64,000 nucleotides of DNA from Litorimonas sp964610115 (GTDB lineage Bacteria; Pseudomonadota; Alphaproteobacteria; Caulobacterales; Maricaulaceae), in NCBI GenBank assembly GCA_964610115.1, contig CAZSUW010000001.1:35639-99638 (forward strand), in the 5' to 3' direction. Every line of letters starts with the position of its first letter. The stretch's first letter is position 1. The translations under genes and the position numbers were made by a program. Below the pieces are notes generated by a model, which was given only the letters and a program-made list of their open reading frames with translations, made no database searches and was not told the origin of the DNA. Shown one piece after another: positions 9,112 through 18,300 of this stretch.

Positions 9112-9765
9112 CTAGAATAATGCGCCGCGCACACCATCGATGATAAATTGCGCGGCGAGGGTGGCGAGGAGGACGCCGAGCACGCGGGTGAGAACGTCGG
9201 TAAACGTCTTGCCGAGAAGTTTAAGCAAAGCGCCAGCCGCCAAGAAGCTCAATAGTGTGATCAATAAGACTGTGAACAAAGCCAGCATGACGGTGAGGTT
9301 GCCACCGAGCGTTGGGGCTTCGCTATTGAGGAGGAGGAGTGAGGCCATTGTCCCCGGCCCAGCAATCATCGGAATGCCCATGGGAAAGACGCTAATATCT
9401 TCGGGGTCTTCGGCTTCTTCGAGGACGTCTTCGGCCCGGTCTTCGCGCTTTTCGGTGCGCTTTTCGAACACCATGTTAAGGCCGATCACGAAAAGCATGA
9501 TGCCGCCCGCAATGCGAAGCGCATCCATGCTGATACCCAGTTTTGAAAATAACCACTCGCCGCAAAGGGCAAAGCCAAACAGAATAACGGCGGCCACGCC
9601 CACACTTTTATACGCCATGCTACGGCGATGGGCTTTGGACGTGCCCTGGGTAAGCGTCGCAAAAATTGGGGCGCAACCTGGCGGGTCGATAATCACAAAC
9701 AGAGTCGCAAACGCGCCCAAAAAGAGCGTCAGGTCAAACCAGGCTGTGAGAGTGGAAGCATCCAT
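9112..9765 (-). CDS. MarC family integral membrane protein
   Basis: A 217-residue polytopic inner-membrane protein with about six hydrophobic segments. MarC hallmarks are visible: LFVIIDPPGCAPIFATLTQG near the N-terminus and PMGIPMIAGPGTMASLLLL in the middle. A charged cytoplasmic loop rich in Glu/Asp (EKRTEKREDRAEDVLEEAED) separates the halves. Despite the name, a role in multiple antibiotic resistance is not supported for the family; transport function is unknown. Single gene, convergent with rpsP and divergent from the S9 peptidase gene. Confidence 0.88.
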   Translation of the reverse strand: MDASTLTAWFDLTLFLGAFATLFVIIDPPGCAPIFATLTQGTSKAHRRSMAYKSVGVAAVILFGFALCGEWLFSKLGISMDALRIAGGIMLFVIGLNMVFEKRTEKREDRAEDVLEEAEDPEDISVFPMGIPMIAGPGTMASLLLLNSEAPTLGGNLTVMLALFTVLLITLLSFLAAGALLKLLGKTFTDVLTRVLGVLLATLAAQFIIDGVRGALF

Positions 9766-9854
9766 TTTCGCGCTCTAACGCTGACAGATTGTCGCGTCCA
9801 TAGAGGAACGCCCAAAGACTTGCATATCAGGCTCGGACATGATGCAAGGCGGCT

Positions 9855-11813
9855 ATGACTTTCTTTCGTAATAGCGCTGTCGTTCTGCCACTTTTTGCTT
9901 TGCTCGTGGCCTGCACGGATAATCAATCTGTAACAGAGGAAGATACGGCGGCCGTGGCTTCGGCGGAACCGGCCCTGATGGACTTTATCGCCCCGACCGC
10001 GAGCGATGCGAATCTGGACAGTGATGTTGCCCCTTATGTGCTGGCACGCGGTGCCGGGCCGTCGCGTCTTTCGCCGGATGGCCGCACGGTGGCGACGCGC
10101 CTCAGCCTGACAGGGACGCGGCAGGTTTATGTGATGGACGCGCAAGCTGATGATCCGAAATCGACGTTGCAGCAACTCAGCCAAGGCTCTGGCGTGACCT
10201 TCTTTGCCTTCGCCCCCGATGGCCGCTTGATTTACGGGGCGGATAATAATGGTGACGAGCGGGAAAATTATTGGATCGTCGCTCCTAAAGCCGATGACTC
10301 TGGCTGGGATGAACCGCGTCTAATCTTGCCGGCAACGGAAAATGGTTTTCGTAATTTTGGCGGATTTACCGCGGATAGTTCGCAGATCGTTTACAGTTCG
10401 ACTGAACGCAATGGCGAAGATTTCGATATCTATTTGGCGGATGTTGCAACCGGCGAGGCGCGTTTGGTCCATGAAGGGCAGGGCGGTTTGTTTGTACAGG
10501 CCGTCTCCCCCGCCGGTACGAGTGCGATATTGTCGGAGTCGGTCGGTGAGGATAGTGACCGGCTTTACGTGCTGGACTTGCAGACGGGTCAGCGGCGGGG
10601 GCTAAGCGATCCTGACCCGCGGGCCAATCATTCTGATGCCGGCATTCGTTATCTTGATGACAACCGGATCATTCTGGCCACGAATGCAGGCCAAGAGTTT
10701 GCGGCGCTGCGGACCTATCAGGTCAATAGCAGTTTCCAAGTGGGCGCCAATATCACGCGCGAAGCGACGAACGATGTTGATGGTGTCGAAGTGTGCGGCG
10801 ACACTATCGTGACCACGCGTAATCTCGATGGTTTTTCTAGCCTCCACCTCCAACCGGGCGGGACAGTGCAGGGCTTGCCTCGCGGGGTTTATTCCATCGA
10901 CTGTGCGGATGACGCGGTCCTCGTCCGTGTTAGCGCGTCGAACATTCCGGGTGATCTTTACGCATTTGATCTCGCTGACCCCACGCCGCGCCGGATATTC
11001 GGCTCTGATTATGGAGAGTTAGATGTCGCATCGCTCATCCTGCCGGAGTCTGTTCGATTGCCGGCGCGTGACGGGGTTGAGGTACAGGGACTTCTCTACT
11101 TGCCAGATGGCACGATCTCGCCGCCGCCTGTTGTTTTCATGGTACATGGCGGGCCGACGGCGCAGGCGCGCCCATCCTATAATTCTACGGTGCAATATCT
11201 TTTGTCGAAAGGGATTGCCGTTTTCCAAAGCAATGTGCGGGGCTCCACCGGATTTGGTCGGACCTATGTGACGCTGGATGATAAGCGCAAGCGCCTGGAT
11301 AGCGTTCGTGATCTCGTGGATATGCTGGACTATCTGGAAGCGGATGGGCGCGTCGATACCAGTCGCGCCGCCGTCATGGGCGGCTCTTATGGCGGCTATA
11401 TGGTCAATGCCGTTCTAGCCGATTACCCGGATGCCTTCGATGCGGGTGTGTCGCTCTTTGGTGTGGGTGATTGGGTCACCGCGCTCGAAATTGCGAGTCC
11501 GGCTTTAAAAGCGTCTGACATTATTGAATATGGCGATATTGATGATCCGGAATGGCGGGATTTCTACGCAGAGATTAGCCCCATCGCCAAGGCGGACAAT
11601 ATCCGTGTTCCTGTCCTCTATAGCCACGGCGCTATGGATCCGCGCATTGATAAAGCTGAGACGGAAATCATGGTCCGGGCTTTGCGTGAAAACGGTGTGC
11701 GCGCCGATTATATCTTGTTCCCGGATGAAGGCCATGGCTGGCGCAAACTGAATAACCGCCTGTTTTACGAACGTATGCAGGCCGAGTTTTTGGAAGAGGT
11801 TTTGGCGAACTAA
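9855..11813 (+). CDS. S9 family prolyl oligopeptidase-like lipoprotein
   Basis: A 652-residue serine peptidase. The N-terminus MTFFRNSAVVLPLFALLVAC is a lipoprotein signal with lipobox LVAC, so the enzyme is probably anchored in the cell envelope. Residues of about 45-400 form a beta-propeller with WD40-like strands (SRLSPDGRTVATRLSL, FFAFAPDGRLIYGADNN). The C-terminal alpha/beta-hydrolase domain has the triad Ser511 (GGSYGGY), Asp595 (GAMDPRID) and His627 (DEGHGW). Such enzymes cleave short peptides after Pro or Ala. Monocistronic; convergent with the SRPBCC gene (12-bp gap). Confidence 0.93.
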   Translation: MTFFRNSAVVLPLFALLVACTDNQSVTEEDTAAVASAEPALMDFIAPTASDANLDSDVAPYVLARGAGPSRLSPDGRTVATRLSLTGTRQVYVMDAQADDPKSTLQQLSQGSGVTFFAFAPDGRLIYGADNNGDERENYWIVAPKADDSGWDEPRLILPATENGFRNFGGFTADSSQIVYSSTERNGEDFDIYLADVATGEARLVHEGQGGLFVQAVSPAGTSAILSESVGEDSDRLYVLDLQTGQRRGLSDPDPRANHSDAGIRYLDDNRIILATNAGQEFAALRTYQVNSSFQVGANITREATNDVDGVEVCGDTIVTTRNLDGFSSLHLQPGGTVQGLPRGVYSIDCADDAVLVRVSASNIPGDLYAFDLADPTPRRIFGSDYGELDVASLILPESVRLPARDGVEVQGLLYLPDGTISPPPVVFMVHGGPTAQARPSYNSTVQYLLSKGIAVFQSNVRGSTGFGRTYVTLDDKRKRLDSVRDLVDMLDYLEADGRVDTSRAAVMGGSYGGYMVNAVLADYPDAFDAGVSLFGVGDWVTALEIASPALKASDIIEYGDIDDPEWRDFYAEISPIAKADNIRVPVLYSHGAMDPRIDKAETEIMVRALRENGVRADYILFPDEGHGWRKLNNRLFYERMQAEFLEEVLAN

Positions 11814-11825
11814 GGTCGCGCCCGA

Positions 11826-12419
11826 TTACGGCGGGGTCGTCGAGGTTGTCGCCTGCACACGCAGACGTTCAAATAGCAAAGGCAGGTCCTTTTGCGAAGA
11901 TTTTCGGATCAGCGACCGAGGTACGGGAAGAGACGGGTCGAGCGTAGCCTTATACTGCAAGCGCGTTTTTCCCATGGTGTCTTCTGCCAGTGTCCACAGG
12001 GCCGTCATGGCACCAAAATCACTATTGAGCGTTTCAATTTCGATCGCGTGCTGAAAATCATAGCGCGAGAGGACCTCCGACCGAAGTTTCGGAAACGGGA
12101 AGGCATATTTGAACGTTTGGGTGCGAACATCCCAGCGGCCCTCTTCATCAATGCCTTGCTGTAACATCTCGCACTTCTTCAATCCGGGCACAAAGTGAAG
12201 TTGTGTCTCGCATTTCATCAGCAAGGACCAAACCGTTTCTATGGGCGCGCTAATTGTTGCGCTGCCATACATTTCGATCTGACCGACCCCACTATCTGTG
12301 ACCCGCACATCTATCCCATCATTCTGATCGACCGAGACCGGGCTTAATGGCGTCGCTTCCTGCGCTGTGACAGGTCCGGCCAGACAGAGTGCCGTCAGAA
12401 TTGACAAGGTGAAGCGCAT
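11826..12419 (-). CDS. Exported SRPBCC (START-like) protein
   Basis: A 197-residue protein with a signal peptide (MRFTLSILTALCLAGPVTA, then QEATP). The rest fits the SRPBCC/polyketide-cyclase fold: a strand with EMYGSATISAPIETVWSLL, then CETQLHFVPGLKKCEM, a long beta-sheet, and a C-terminal helix. The fold binds hydrophobic ligands; the ligand here is unknown. It stands alone between convergent and divergent neighbours. Confidence 0.7.
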   Translation of the reverse strand: MRFTLSILTALCLAGPVTAQEATPLSPVSVDQNDGIDVRVTDSGVGQIEMYGSATISAPIETVWSLLMKCETQLHFVPGLKKCEMLQQGIDEEGRWDVRTQTFKYAFPFPKLRSEVLSRYDFQHAIEIETLNSDFGAMTALWTLAEDTMGKTRLQYKATLDPSLPVPRSLIRKSSQKDLPLLFERLRVQATTSTTPP

Positions 12420-12494
12420 GACCGTCCGATGGTCCTAACGGCGTTCACGTTCAACCCAAGCTTCCGTGAGCAGGATTGTAAAAAGCTCCGACAG

Positions 12495-12530
12495 TTGACA
12501 TTATATTATAATGATATCATATATATATCA
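12495..12530 (+). promoter_or_regulatory. AT-rich promoter/operator of the SPFH cassette
   Basis: A perfect -35 hexamer TTGACA (12495-12500) is followed by a 30-bp A/T stretch. This holds the palindrome ATGATATCAT (12511-12520) and the inverted repeat TGATAT-N7-ATATCA (12512-12530). The half-site ATATCA thus occurs at 12514 and 12525, exactly one helical turn apart, over the -10 region. Tandem half-sites at this spacing suit a ribbon-helix-helix repressor, and the second gene of the cassette encodes one. Autoregulation is an inference. Confidence 0.6.
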
Positions 12531-12551
12531 AGTTAAGTAAAGGAGAGAGAT

Positions 12552-13403
12552 ATGGAAGACATTCGTGAAAAGGACGTCAAAAGTATGGGCGGGATCATGA
12601 TGTTCCTGGCCGGCATTCTTTTGATAGGTTTGGGCATTGTAGGATTTTTCGGCGGGTATGGTCCTTTGGGGATTATCCCGATCGTGATCGGTATCGTTCT
12701 TTGGGCGGGCCTGTATACCATCGCCCCGAACCAGTCGGTCGTTCTCAGCCTGTTTGGCAAATATGTCGGCACGGCCGATCAGCAGGGCCTGCGTTGGAAC
12801 AATATTTTCTATTCGAAGAAAAAAGTGTCCAAGCGGGTCCGGAACTTTGAAAGCGGCAAGCTAAAGGTCAATGAGCTGGGCGGATCGCCCATTGAAATCG
12901 CGGCCATCGTCGTCTGGGAAGTCAGTGATAGTGCCGAAGCTGTCTTCAATGTCGATGACTATGAAAGCTTTGTGCAAATCCAGTCCGAAGCCGCCATCCG
13001 CTCTATGGCGACAAGCTATCCTTATGATCCAACGAAAGATGGGGAAGTGTCGCTGCGTACCCATCCGGATGAAATTTCAGAACGCTTACGGGCCGAAGTG
13101 CAGGACCGCCTGGATAAGGCTGGAATCAATGTTATCGAGGCGCGAATTAGCCATCTGGCGTATTCCCCCGAAATTGCCCAAGCCATGCTGCAACGCCAAC
13201 AGGCCGGCGCGATTATCGCGGCGCGCAAGAAGATTGTTGAAGGTGCGGTTGGCATGGTTGAAGATGCGCTGGCAGAGCTGTCGGCCAAGGATATTGTCGA
13301 GCTTGATCCAGAGCGCCGCGCGACGATGGTGTCCAACCTTTTGGTTGTTCTTTGCTCTGACAAAGCGACCCAGCCCGTCGTGAATACGGGATCGCTTTAC
13401 TAG
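12552..13403 (+). CDS. SPFH (stomatin/prohibitin/flotillin-like) domain protein
   Basis: A 283-residue protein. After a short acidic N-terminus come two closely spaced hydrophobic segments (about 13-32 and 36-56) and an SPFH domain starting YTIAPNQSVVLSLFGKYVGT. Later segments are typical of the family: EIAAIVVWEVSDSAEAVFNV, VQDRLDKAGINVIEARISHL and AQAMLQRQQAGAIIAARKKI. SPFH proteins form large ring or cage assemblies on membranes, often with proteases or in membrane-stress responses. AAAGGAGAGAGAT precedes the ATG. It is the first of four tightly packed genes. Confidence 0.88.
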   Translation: MEDIREKDVKSMGGIMMFLAGILLIGLGIVGFFGGYGPLGIIPIVIGIVLWAGLYTIAPNQSVVLSLFGKYVGTADQQGLRWNNIFYSKKKVSKRVRNFESGKLKVNELGGSPIEIAAIVVWEVSDSAEAVFNVDDYESFVQIQSEAAIRSMATSYPYDPTKDGEVSLRTHPDEISERLRAEVQDRLDKAGINVIEARISHLAYSPEIAQAMLQRQQAGAIIAARKKIVEGAVGMVEDALAELSAKDIVELDPERRATMVSNLLVVLCSDKATQPVVNTGSLY

Positions 13404-13409
13404 CGTCCC

Positions 13410-13616
13410 GTGCCAGCAAAAAAATCATATCCCTTACGTATCAGCCCGGATGTGCTTTCGGCCATGCGGCGCTGGTCCGATGATGAACTGCGCAGCCTGA
13501 ATGCGCAGATCGAATATGTCCTGCGCGACGCGCTACGCAAAAGCGGGCGATTAACGCAAGGCGCGGAGAAAGCCGCGGAAAACGCTGAAGAAAAGGACGA
13601 AGACGATAATGCGTAA
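13410..13616 (+). CDS. Arc-like ribbon-helix-helix DNA-binding protein
   Basis: A 68-residue protein with a GTG start 6 bp after the SPFH stop. KSYPLRISPDVLSAMRRWSD and RSLNAQIEYVLRDALRKSGR match the Arc-type RHH fold: a beta-strand with PLRIS, helix A, and the R-S-L-N-A-(E/Q)-I turn into helix B. The tail is acidic (AAENAEEKDEDDNA). It is the likely regulator of its own cassette through the AT-rich operator at 12495-12530. The sequence also resembles small antitoxin-type regulators, but no toxin gene is adjacent. Confidence 0.8.
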   Translation: MPAKKSYPLRISPDVLSAMRRWSDDELRSLNAQIEYVLRDALRKSGRLTQGAEKAAENAEEKDEDDNA

Positions 13617-13782
13617 GCGCTGGGAGTATAAGATTATCGAAGGCGGCAAAGGCGCCACGGGAAAAGGCATCCGTGATGCGAGTGCCGATATTCTCAATAA
13701 GCTCGGCATTGAAGGTTGGGAATGTTACTATGCGAAAACCGATGTGTTTCCGACTATTTTTTACCTCAAACGAGAGCGATAA
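13609..13782 (+). CDS. Small DUF4177-like protein (first copy)
   Basis: A 57-residue protein that overlaps the Arc-like gene by 8 bp (ATGCGTAA), so translation is probably coupled. It begins MRKRWEYKIIEGGKGATGKG and continues with LNKLGIEGWECYYAKTDVF and FYLKRER. The pattern WEYK-x(n)-LN-LG-x-GWE-x(n)-F-LKR is that of DUF4177 proteins. Function unknown. The reading frame, overlap and family pattern support it as real despite its size. Confidence 0.75.
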   Translation: MRKRWEYKIIEGGKGATGKGIRDASADILNKLGIEGWECYYAKTDVFPTIFYLKRER

Positions 13783-13784
13783 TC

Positions 13785-13961
13785 ATGCGGTTCGAATATA
13801 AAGTGGTCACTTTACAGGCCAGTGTTTGGAAGAATAAAGCCGAGACCCGCGATGCGACTTTCCAGGCCGAGTTAAACCAATTGGGCGCGCTTGGGTGGGA
13901 TTTGGTTGGCGTCAGCCCCTATGCACAAAATGTGCAGCTTTTCCTGAAGCGGGCGAAATAG
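13785..13961 (+). CDS. Small DUF4177-like protein (second copy)
   Basis: A 58-residue protein starting 2 bp after the previous stop. It begins MRFEYKVVTLQASVWKNKAE and contains LNQLGALGWDLVGVSPYAQN, ending LFLKRAK. It shares the pattern of the gene before it (F/WEYK, LN-LG--GW, F-LKR), so the two are diverged paralogues that could pair. An in-frame ATG exists at 13716, but it lies inside the previous gene and lacks the family N-terminus. Last gene of the cassette; convergent with the glycosyltransferase gene. Confidence 0.8.
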   Translation: MRFEYKVVTLQASVWKNKAETRDATFQAELNQLGALGWDLVGVSPYAQNVQLFLKRAK

Positions 13962-13991
13962 CCCTCCCTTTACGGTCTGGATGTGTGGGCT

Positions 13992-15149
13992 TTAGGGCAC
14001 GCTCTTGCCGCGGATAATCCGCCAGGCGCGACGGCTTTGACGGCGAAGTGCATGCATCGGACTGCTCGCGAGTTTGGCCAAGCGGCGTAGGCGACGCCAT
14101 CGCTTGCGGGCTTCGGGTTTGTATTCAGGCGTCAGTAAGTCATAAAATACGTCAACGACGGTATCCCAGCTATATTTTTCGGCGTGAGTGCGGGCGTCTT
14201 CCCGCGATAACTTTAGTGCTTCGAGGCAGGCTGTTCGCAAGTCATGATCGACAATGCCAGCCTTGGAGCCGGGGATAATGTCGATTGGGCCACTGACGGG
14301 ATAGGCCGCTACCGGTGTCCCGGTCGCCATGGCTTCGATAATGACCAGCCCAAATGTATCGGTCAGGGATGGAAAGACGAAAACGTCAGCATCCGCAAAA
14401 TGTCTGGCGAGATCTTCGCCAAATTTCGCGCCGGTAAAGACGATGTCCGGATAGCGTTTGCGCAACTCTGCTTCCTGCGGGCCTTTGCCGACCACCACTT
14501 TGGTCCCAGGAAGGTCAAGGTCGAGAAAGGTTTCGATGTTTTTCTCCACGGCGACGCGGCCCACATTGACCCAGATGGGGCGCTCCAGACCTGCATAGAC
14601 ATCATCATCAGCGCGAGTTTCCACCAACCGCTTTTCGGGGTGAAACAGGGCGGTATCTACCCCACGTGCCCAGACGCCGAGGCGGGTAAAGCCGCGCTCC
14701 GAAAGAAACGCCTCCATAGACGGCGTTGTGACCATTGTCCGCCCGCCTGCATTATGGAAATCGCGGACAAATTTATAGGTCGCGGCCATGGGGATGAAGG
14801 GCACGCGTGCCTTGATATATTCAGGGAATTTCGTGTGGTAGCTGGTGGTGAACGGCATGCCCCAGCGCAAGCAAAGTTTTCGGGCGGCCTGCCCCAACGG
14901 CCCTTCTGTGGCGATGTGTACCGCTTCCGGGCCAAATTGGACCATGCGTCTCTCCACATCGCGTTTAGCGAATAAGGCTAAGCGAATGTCTGGATAGGTC
15001 GGCAAAGGGAGGGTCATATAGCCGTCTGACGGGGCGATAACCTCCACGGAATGGCCACGCTCCCGCAATGTCGTCACTGTGGTATCAAGAGTGCGGACCA
15101 CACCGTTCATCTGCGGGTGCCAAGCATCTGTGACGAGCAGGATTTTCAT
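13992..15149 (-). CDS. Glycosyltransferase family 4 protein
   Basis: A 385-residue GT-B fold transferase. The N-terminus MKILLVTDAWHPQMNGVVRT is typical of the MgtA/SqdX-like GT4 branch, which glycosylates diacylglycerol or related lipids. The donor-binding half shows VNVGRVAVEKNIETFLDL, VVVGKGPQ, and FPSLTDTFGLVIIEAMATG carrying the E-x7-E type motif. Probably a cytoplasmic-face membrane enzyme for glycolipid synthesis; donor and acceptor cannot be told. It stands alone, divergent from the TonB receptor. Confidence 0.85.
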   Translation of the reverse strand: MKILLVTDAWHPQMNGVVRTLDTTVTTLRERGHSVEVIAPSDGYMTLPLPTYPDIRLALFAKRDVERRMVQFGPEAVHIATEGPLGQAARKLCLRWGMPFTTSYHTKFPEYIKARVPFIPMAATYKFVRDFHNAGGRTMVTTPSMEAFLSERGFTRLGVWARGVDTALFHPEKRLVETRADDDVYAGLERPIWVNVGRVAVEKNIETFLDLDLPGTKVVVGKGPQEAELRKRYPDIVFTGAKFGEDLARHFADADVFVFPSLTDTFGLVIIEAMATGTPVAAYPVSGPIDIIPGSKAGIVDHDLRTACLEALKLSREDARTHAEKYSWDTVVDVFYDLLTPEYKPEARKRWRRLRRLAKLASSPMHALRRQSRRAWRIIRGKSVP

Positions 15150-15238
15150 ATGGGTCCCATAAAGACTCCATCCGATGAAGTCGCCCGAAATCCTGACGGA
15201 TATGCTAAGCTTTTTGGCTCTAAATGATCAGCAAATCG

Positions 15239-15288
15239 GCCCAAAACGCAAGATTGCACAAAAATGCAACACCTGCCCAAAAAATGCA
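15239..15288 (+). repeat. Iterated A-tract repeats upstream of the TonB receptor
   Basis: Three degenerate direct repeats, CCCAAAACGCA, CACAAAAATGCA and CCCAAAAAATGCA, sit about 18-19 bp apart in the 233-bp divergent region. Regularly phased A-tracts with a conserved GCA end may be an operator or a bent-DNA upstream element. No Fur-like palindrome is evident. Confidence 0.45.
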
Positions 15289-15382
15289 GCCAATTTTGAC
15301 TTAGTCACAGCCAGCGGCTTGCGCCGTCTCTGTCAGTCCCATTACAGGCGGTTCACATACATTTTGGAGGGGATCCCAAATC

Positions 15383-18300
15383 ATGATGAAACGCCTATTG
15401 TTGGCCAGCAGTATTGCTGCGCTGGCCATGTCTTCTGCTAACGCTCAAACATCCGCCGCTGAAGAGGATGAAATCGTCGTCACCGGTTCGCGGATCGCTC
15501 TTGATCCGAACATTGTAAGCTCTACGCCTGTTCAATCCTTAGACTCTGACGACATCCTCCAATCCGGTGAGATTAACCTGTCAGAAATCGTGAACGATAT
15601 CCCGGCGCTGATTTCATCAACTTCTACTGAAAATTCCGCCAGTGGCGGGGCGTCTCTGAACCTACGCGGTCTTGGTGGGGCGCGGACGCTAACCTTGGTC
15701 AATGGTCGCCGTCACGTACCCGGTTTCCGGGGTTCTTCTGCTGTTGATGTTGGCTCAATCCCCCGCGCCCTCGTTGAGCGCGTCGAAGTCACCACGGGTG
15801 GTGCATCAGCGATCTATGGTGCTGACGCGGTTACCGGTGTTGTAAACTTCGTCTTGAAAGATGACTTCGAAGGCATTGACGCAAATCTGCAGGGCGGCAT
15901 TTCGACAGAGTGGGACGCTGAAAACCTCGCTTTTGACCTGACGCTTGGTAAAAACTTCGACAATGATCGCGGGAATATCACATTCAGCGCTAGCATCGTT
16001 GAAGATACGGGCCTGACCTATGGCGATCGCGACTTCTCTCGTGACAATAACATTGGCTATAATATCGCCAACCCGGCCTTGCGTCTGCAGGTCACAGATA
16101 TTGGCCCCGACACGCCAAACTTTTCTGGCTTGACCATTGGTACGCCGCTTTCTTCCATCGACACGGCGGGCCTGACAGCGGCTGAACTGGCGATCATTGC
16201 GCGGACAGAAGGCGCGGCACCCCGCATCATCAACCGTGACACGCGGGTTTGGTTGTCTTCACAAGAAGGGTCCATTGCGCCTACCTTTGGTGGCCGGACT
16301 GTGAACTATGTCGACATCAACAATAACGGTATCGCTGACTGTCAGGAATCACGGGGCGGTCAAACCGGTTTCCTTGCGGGTTGCTGGGTGACGAACCCGG
16401 ATGGAACCGTCAGCGTTTTTGAAGAATCTTTGATTGCGGACTCGTCCTTCCGCGGTGCCGCTTTGCCGGGCGGTGTCGGGAGTGGCGGTTTCTTCGACTT
16501 TAACGGCGATACGCTTTATCCTGAAACGGACAGCTACTCTTTCAACCTCAATTCTAACTATGAGCTGACACCAAATCTGACGGCTTACGTCGAAGCGAAA
16601 TATGTTCTGGGTGAGTCAACGACCTCTGGCGAGCAGGATACATTCTATGACACGTTGTTTATCGCTGGCGATAACCCGTTCATTCCGTCTCAGCTTGATC
16701 CTGTTGTCGCACAAACTGGGGGTTTGCTCTTAACGCAAGACCCGGTTGGCTTCCTGACAGGTCGCTATGACGATACAACAACGGAACGTGAAACAATCCG
16801 CTTAGTGGGTGGGGCGACTTACGAAATGGATAGTGGTCATACGTTTGACATTTCCGTCAACCATGGCCGCTTTGAAAACACGCAAACTTTCTTCGACATC
16901 TATCTAGATCGTCAGTTTGCCGCGACCGATACAGTCGTCGATCCAGCCACGGGCGAAATTGTCTGTCGTTCCGATCTGGATCCGACGGCAACATATTCGA
17001 TCGATTATTTCACGGCCGGCAATGGCTTTGCGGATGGTGGCTACTCCACGAACCAATATTACTCCTTCACACCCGGTGATGGTCAGTGTCAGCCGCTCAA
17101 CCCGTTTGGTCGCTTCTCAGTGAGCCAGGCGGCGCAAGACTTCATCGCCGCGCCGATCACGGACAAGATTGAGCTGCGTCAGACAGTCGTGTCTGGTTAT
17201 GCAGCCGGTGATTTCGATGTTATGGACTCACTGCTCGATGGTCCCATCGGCTATGCCGCTGGCTTTGAGTATCGAGAAGAGTCAAGCCGCAGTACGCTGG
17301 ATGATGATCGTTTGGGTATTTTGCCAGACGGGTCGCCTTTGGGGGCAGGGACCTTATTGTCAGATGCGACTGGGTTCCTAAACACCGTTGTGAGCATCGA
17401 CAATGATCAGCAATTCAACACGTTTGGCGAATATGATGTGAAAGAAGTCTTCGGCGAGGTTCGTCTCCCACTTCTTGCAGATCGCAGACACTTTAAAGAG
17501 CTCACCGTTGATGCCGCCGTTCGGTATGCGGATTACAGTACACTGGGTGGGCAAACGACATGGAAGCTGGGCGCAACCTGGTCGCCAGACGATAATGTCG
17601 CCATTCGTGGTACGCTTTCATCGGCTGTACGCGCGCCAAACATTTCCGAATTGTTTGATCCGAGCCTCCCGATTTTCATCGGTTCAAATGCTGATCCGTG
17701 TGATCCGGACAATATCGATCTCGGTGCGTCGGTGCGTCAAGCTAACTGCGTTGCTGCCTTAACAGCAGCGGGTGTTCCGCAATCAGAAATTCTGGATGCA
17801 AGCGGAGGCTATATCTGGGAAAACCCACTCACAGGCCGTTTCTCTGGAACATCTGGGGGTAACCCGGACCTTGAAGCTGAAACAGCTGATACCTTCACAA
17901 TCGGTGCTGTCTTTACACCGACCTTCATTGATCGTTTCACTTTGACGGTCGATTATTGGGATATCGAGATCGATAACGCCATCGCGGCTGTTGCGGCCAC
18001 AGATATCCTGGAGGGTTGTTTTGACTCCGGTGATTTCCCGAATGTTCCATTTTGTGGACAGTTTGAGCGTCGTGCTGATGGTGGTCTGAGTACACTTGAC
18101 AGCGGCACAATCAACTTTGCCCGCCTTGAAGCAAGTGGTGTCGACTTTGCAGCCAATTATGGCTTTGATGTCGGTGCAAATGAATTCGGCGTGGCTCTTG
18201 TTGGTAGCTATCAAGAAAAGCTCGATCGCTTCTTCAACCCCCTTGATCTCGATGAGGTTGATCCGGAGTTGAAAGAGGTTCAGCGTCCAGAGCTCTCAGG

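Noticed and set aside
8667..9137. Long minus-strand frame opposite rpsP
   Set aside because: Ser/Ala-rich mirror of the Ala/Glu/Lys-coding tail of bS16; a codon-composition artefact.
13410..13961. Toxin-antitoxin module
   Set aside because: The RHH protein resembles antitoxins, but the adjacent small proteins match DUF4177 and no toxin fold is recognisable.
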